A DNA stretch of 6,672 nt from Desulfobacterales bacterium. GTDB taxonomy: Bacteria; Desulfobacterota; Desulfobacteria; Desulfobacterales; JAUWMJ01. Positions 5,511-6,672 of this stretch are shown here, in pieces (within the stretch, counting starts at the first letter, position 1; every line of letters starts with the position of its first letter). The stretch spans positions 1 through 6,672 of the forward strand of contig JAUWMJ010000176.1 of assembly GCA_030613225.1 (NCBI GenBank). Reading direction: 5' to 3'. Position numbers and translations under genes: made by a program. The notes beneath the pieces are model-generated. The model had not been told where the DNA came from. It worked only from the letters and a program-made list of their open reading frames with translations, and ran no database searches.

Positions 5511-6672
5511 TTTCAGCAAATTCCATGCGCGCCGGATTCCATGGCGCAAACTTAAATAAAAGCAGCATTCCGGGAATGGCAATCAGTGTGCAAAAAATAA
5601 AAAAACCTTCCCAGCCTATATTTTTTGCAAGAAAACCTGTCGGGGCTGAAGCCATTACCCTGGGGATACCCATCAGACTGGTTAAAAGCGCATATTGCGT
5701 AGCAGTAAATTTTTTATTTGTAATGCTAGCCATGAAAGCCACATATGCAGCCGTTCCCATACCGGCACTTAAGTTTTCAAAAGCTATGACGCCGGACAAC
5801 AGGCCAATGTTATAACCGATTTTCGCCAAAATTGCAAAACCTGCGGTAGATAAGGCCTGAAGAAACCCAAAAATCCACAGGCTCCGGTTTATTCCCATGC
5901 GAAGCATTAGCACTCCACCAATTAAACTGCCCGCTATAGTTGCCCAGAACCCGAACAGTTTCACCACAGCGCCGATTTCGGTTTTTGAAAACCCGATATC
6001 AAGATAAAATGGCATAGTCATGGCACTGGCCATTGTATCGCCGATTTTGTATAATAGGATGAAGGCGAGGATCCATATAGCACCACTCCTGCTGAAATAT
6101 TCAACCAGAGGGCCGAGAGCGGCATCTTTAAAGTTTTTAGGCGTGCCGGCAGATGCATCGGGTTCAGGAGCAAGCAGAGTGGTAAGAACACCAGGCAGCA
6201 TACATGCAGCCATAATCACATAGACCATGAAAAATGACATATGATCTGCCATAATCAGGCCGCCTCCCGAAGCCAGAAGCATTCCCACCCTGTACCCGTT
6301 AACATACAGGGAGGATCCAAGACCGAGTTCTTCATCAGGCAGATCTTCTCTTCGATAGGCATCTACAACAATGTCTTGAGAAGCACTGAAAAATGTCACT
6401 AAAAATGCGGCAAAAGCCACCATCCACGGACTTTTTCCGGGATCAGTTAAACCCAGCCCCACAATAGAGATTATCAGAAAAACTTGCGCTACAAGAAGCC
6501 ATCCTCTTCTACGTCCAAAACCAGGAAGAGTAAAATGATCGAGGAAAGGAGCCCAGAGAAACTTCATGGTATAGGGCAAACCTACAAGTGCCATTAATCC
6601 GATGACAGTCAGATCCACCCCTTCTTCTTTCATCCACGCCTGCAGGAGACTCATAGTAAGAAGAAGGGGAAG
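5503..6672 (-). CDS. ampG: AmpG-like MFS transporter, muropeptide permease family (partial, N-terminus beyond window)
   Basis: The visible 389 residues form a major facilitator with about 12 hydrophobic segments. AmpG imports anhydro-muropeptides (GlcNAc-anhydroMurNAc peptides) from the periplasm for cell-wall recycling. Characteristic stretches in visible numbering are LPLLLTMSLLQAWMKEEGVD at 1-20, KFLWAPFLDHF at 37-47 with the basic RRRGW loop at 54-58 (MFS motif A region), SASQDIVVDAYR at 96-107, and near the end APTGFLAKNIGWEGFF. The open frame continues to base 6672, and the first visible residues match the interior of the AmpG N-terminus, so the true start lies perhaps 10-20 codons outside and the ATG at 6654 is internal. 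It lacks the long extra C-terminal segments of E. coli AmpG (491 residues). It ends by overlapping the next gene by eight bases. Substrate is inferred from family; related MFS proteins include acetyl-CoA and siderophore transporters. Confidence 0.85.
   Translation of the reverse strand, partial: LPLLLTMSLLQAWMKEEGVDLTVIGLMALVGLPYTMKFLWAPFLDHFTLPGFGRRRGWLLVAQVFLIISIVGLGLTDPGKSPWMVAFAAFLVTFFSASQDIVVDAYRREDLPDEELGLGSSLYVNGYRVGMLLASGGGLIMADHMSFFMVYVIMAACMLPGVLTTLLAPEPDASAGTPKNFKDAALGPLVEYFSRSGAIWILAFILLYKIGDTMASAMTMPFYLDIGFSKTEIGAVVKLFGFWATIAGSLIGGVLMLRMGINRSLWIFGFLQALSTAGFAILAKIGYNIGLLSGVIAFENLSAGMGTAAYVAFMASITNKKFTATQYALLTSLMGIPRVMASAPTGFLAKNIGWEGFFIFCTLIAIPGMLLLFKFAPWNPARMEFAENE

Noticed and set aside
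5511..5582. Upstream TTG start at 5582 for the 585-residue protein
   Set aside because: It would overlap the transporter gene by about 80 bases. The ATG at 5510 forms a typical coupled stop-start overlap.
5288..5815. 175-codon plus-strand frame across the transporter/585-residue gene junction
   Set aside because: It is antisense to two convincing overlapping genes, and its translation shows no recognisable domain.

Overview
The window looks like chromosomal DNA of a free-living Gram-negative bacterium. A member of the Desulfobacterota (Desulfobacteraceae-like) is my best guess: the 585-residue protein at 3753-5510 resembles a family I associate with that group (tentatively DUF6178), and the base composition is moderately AT-rich. 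The assignment is inference; no rRNA or other marker gene is present.

The layout is as follows. (1) 1-184, minus strand: the N-terminal 61 codons of a Fur-family regulator, probably Zur, running off the left edge. (2) 185-461: a gap with no intact gene, bounded by two inward-facing short-period GTTCA repeat arrays and holding a possible gene remnant. (3) 462-2967, minus strand: a tight operon znuA-znuC-znuB encoding an ABC importer for zinc (substrate-binding protein, ATPase, permease). (4) 2968-3283: a divergent regulatory region. It holds a strong sigma70-type promoter for znuA, whose -10 lies inside an 18-bp palindromic operator, and a second copy of that operator placed in front of a divergent small gene. 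(5) 3284-3460, plus strand: a 58-codon Cys-rich protein with two CxxC motifs, not recognised. (6) 3461-3752: a noncoding convergent interval with another GTTCA array, an imperfect direct repeat and a long-range inverted repeat. (7) 3753-6672, minus strand: an AmpG-like MFS transporter (start beyond the right edge) whose stop overlaps the start of the 585-residue protein, so the two are probably translationally coupled.

The coherent story is a zinc-homeostasis locus. A Fur-family regulator encoded downstream of znuB probably binds the two near-identical operators and represses both the importer and the divergent small Cys-rich protein when zinc is plentiful. The small protein is the least described component. 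The znuB-regulator junction appears to have been split by a repeat-bounded segment that fills almost exactly the whole intergenic gap. The right-hand AmpG/585-residue pair is a separate transcription unit, probably related to cell-wall muropeptide import or recycling plus an unknown partner.
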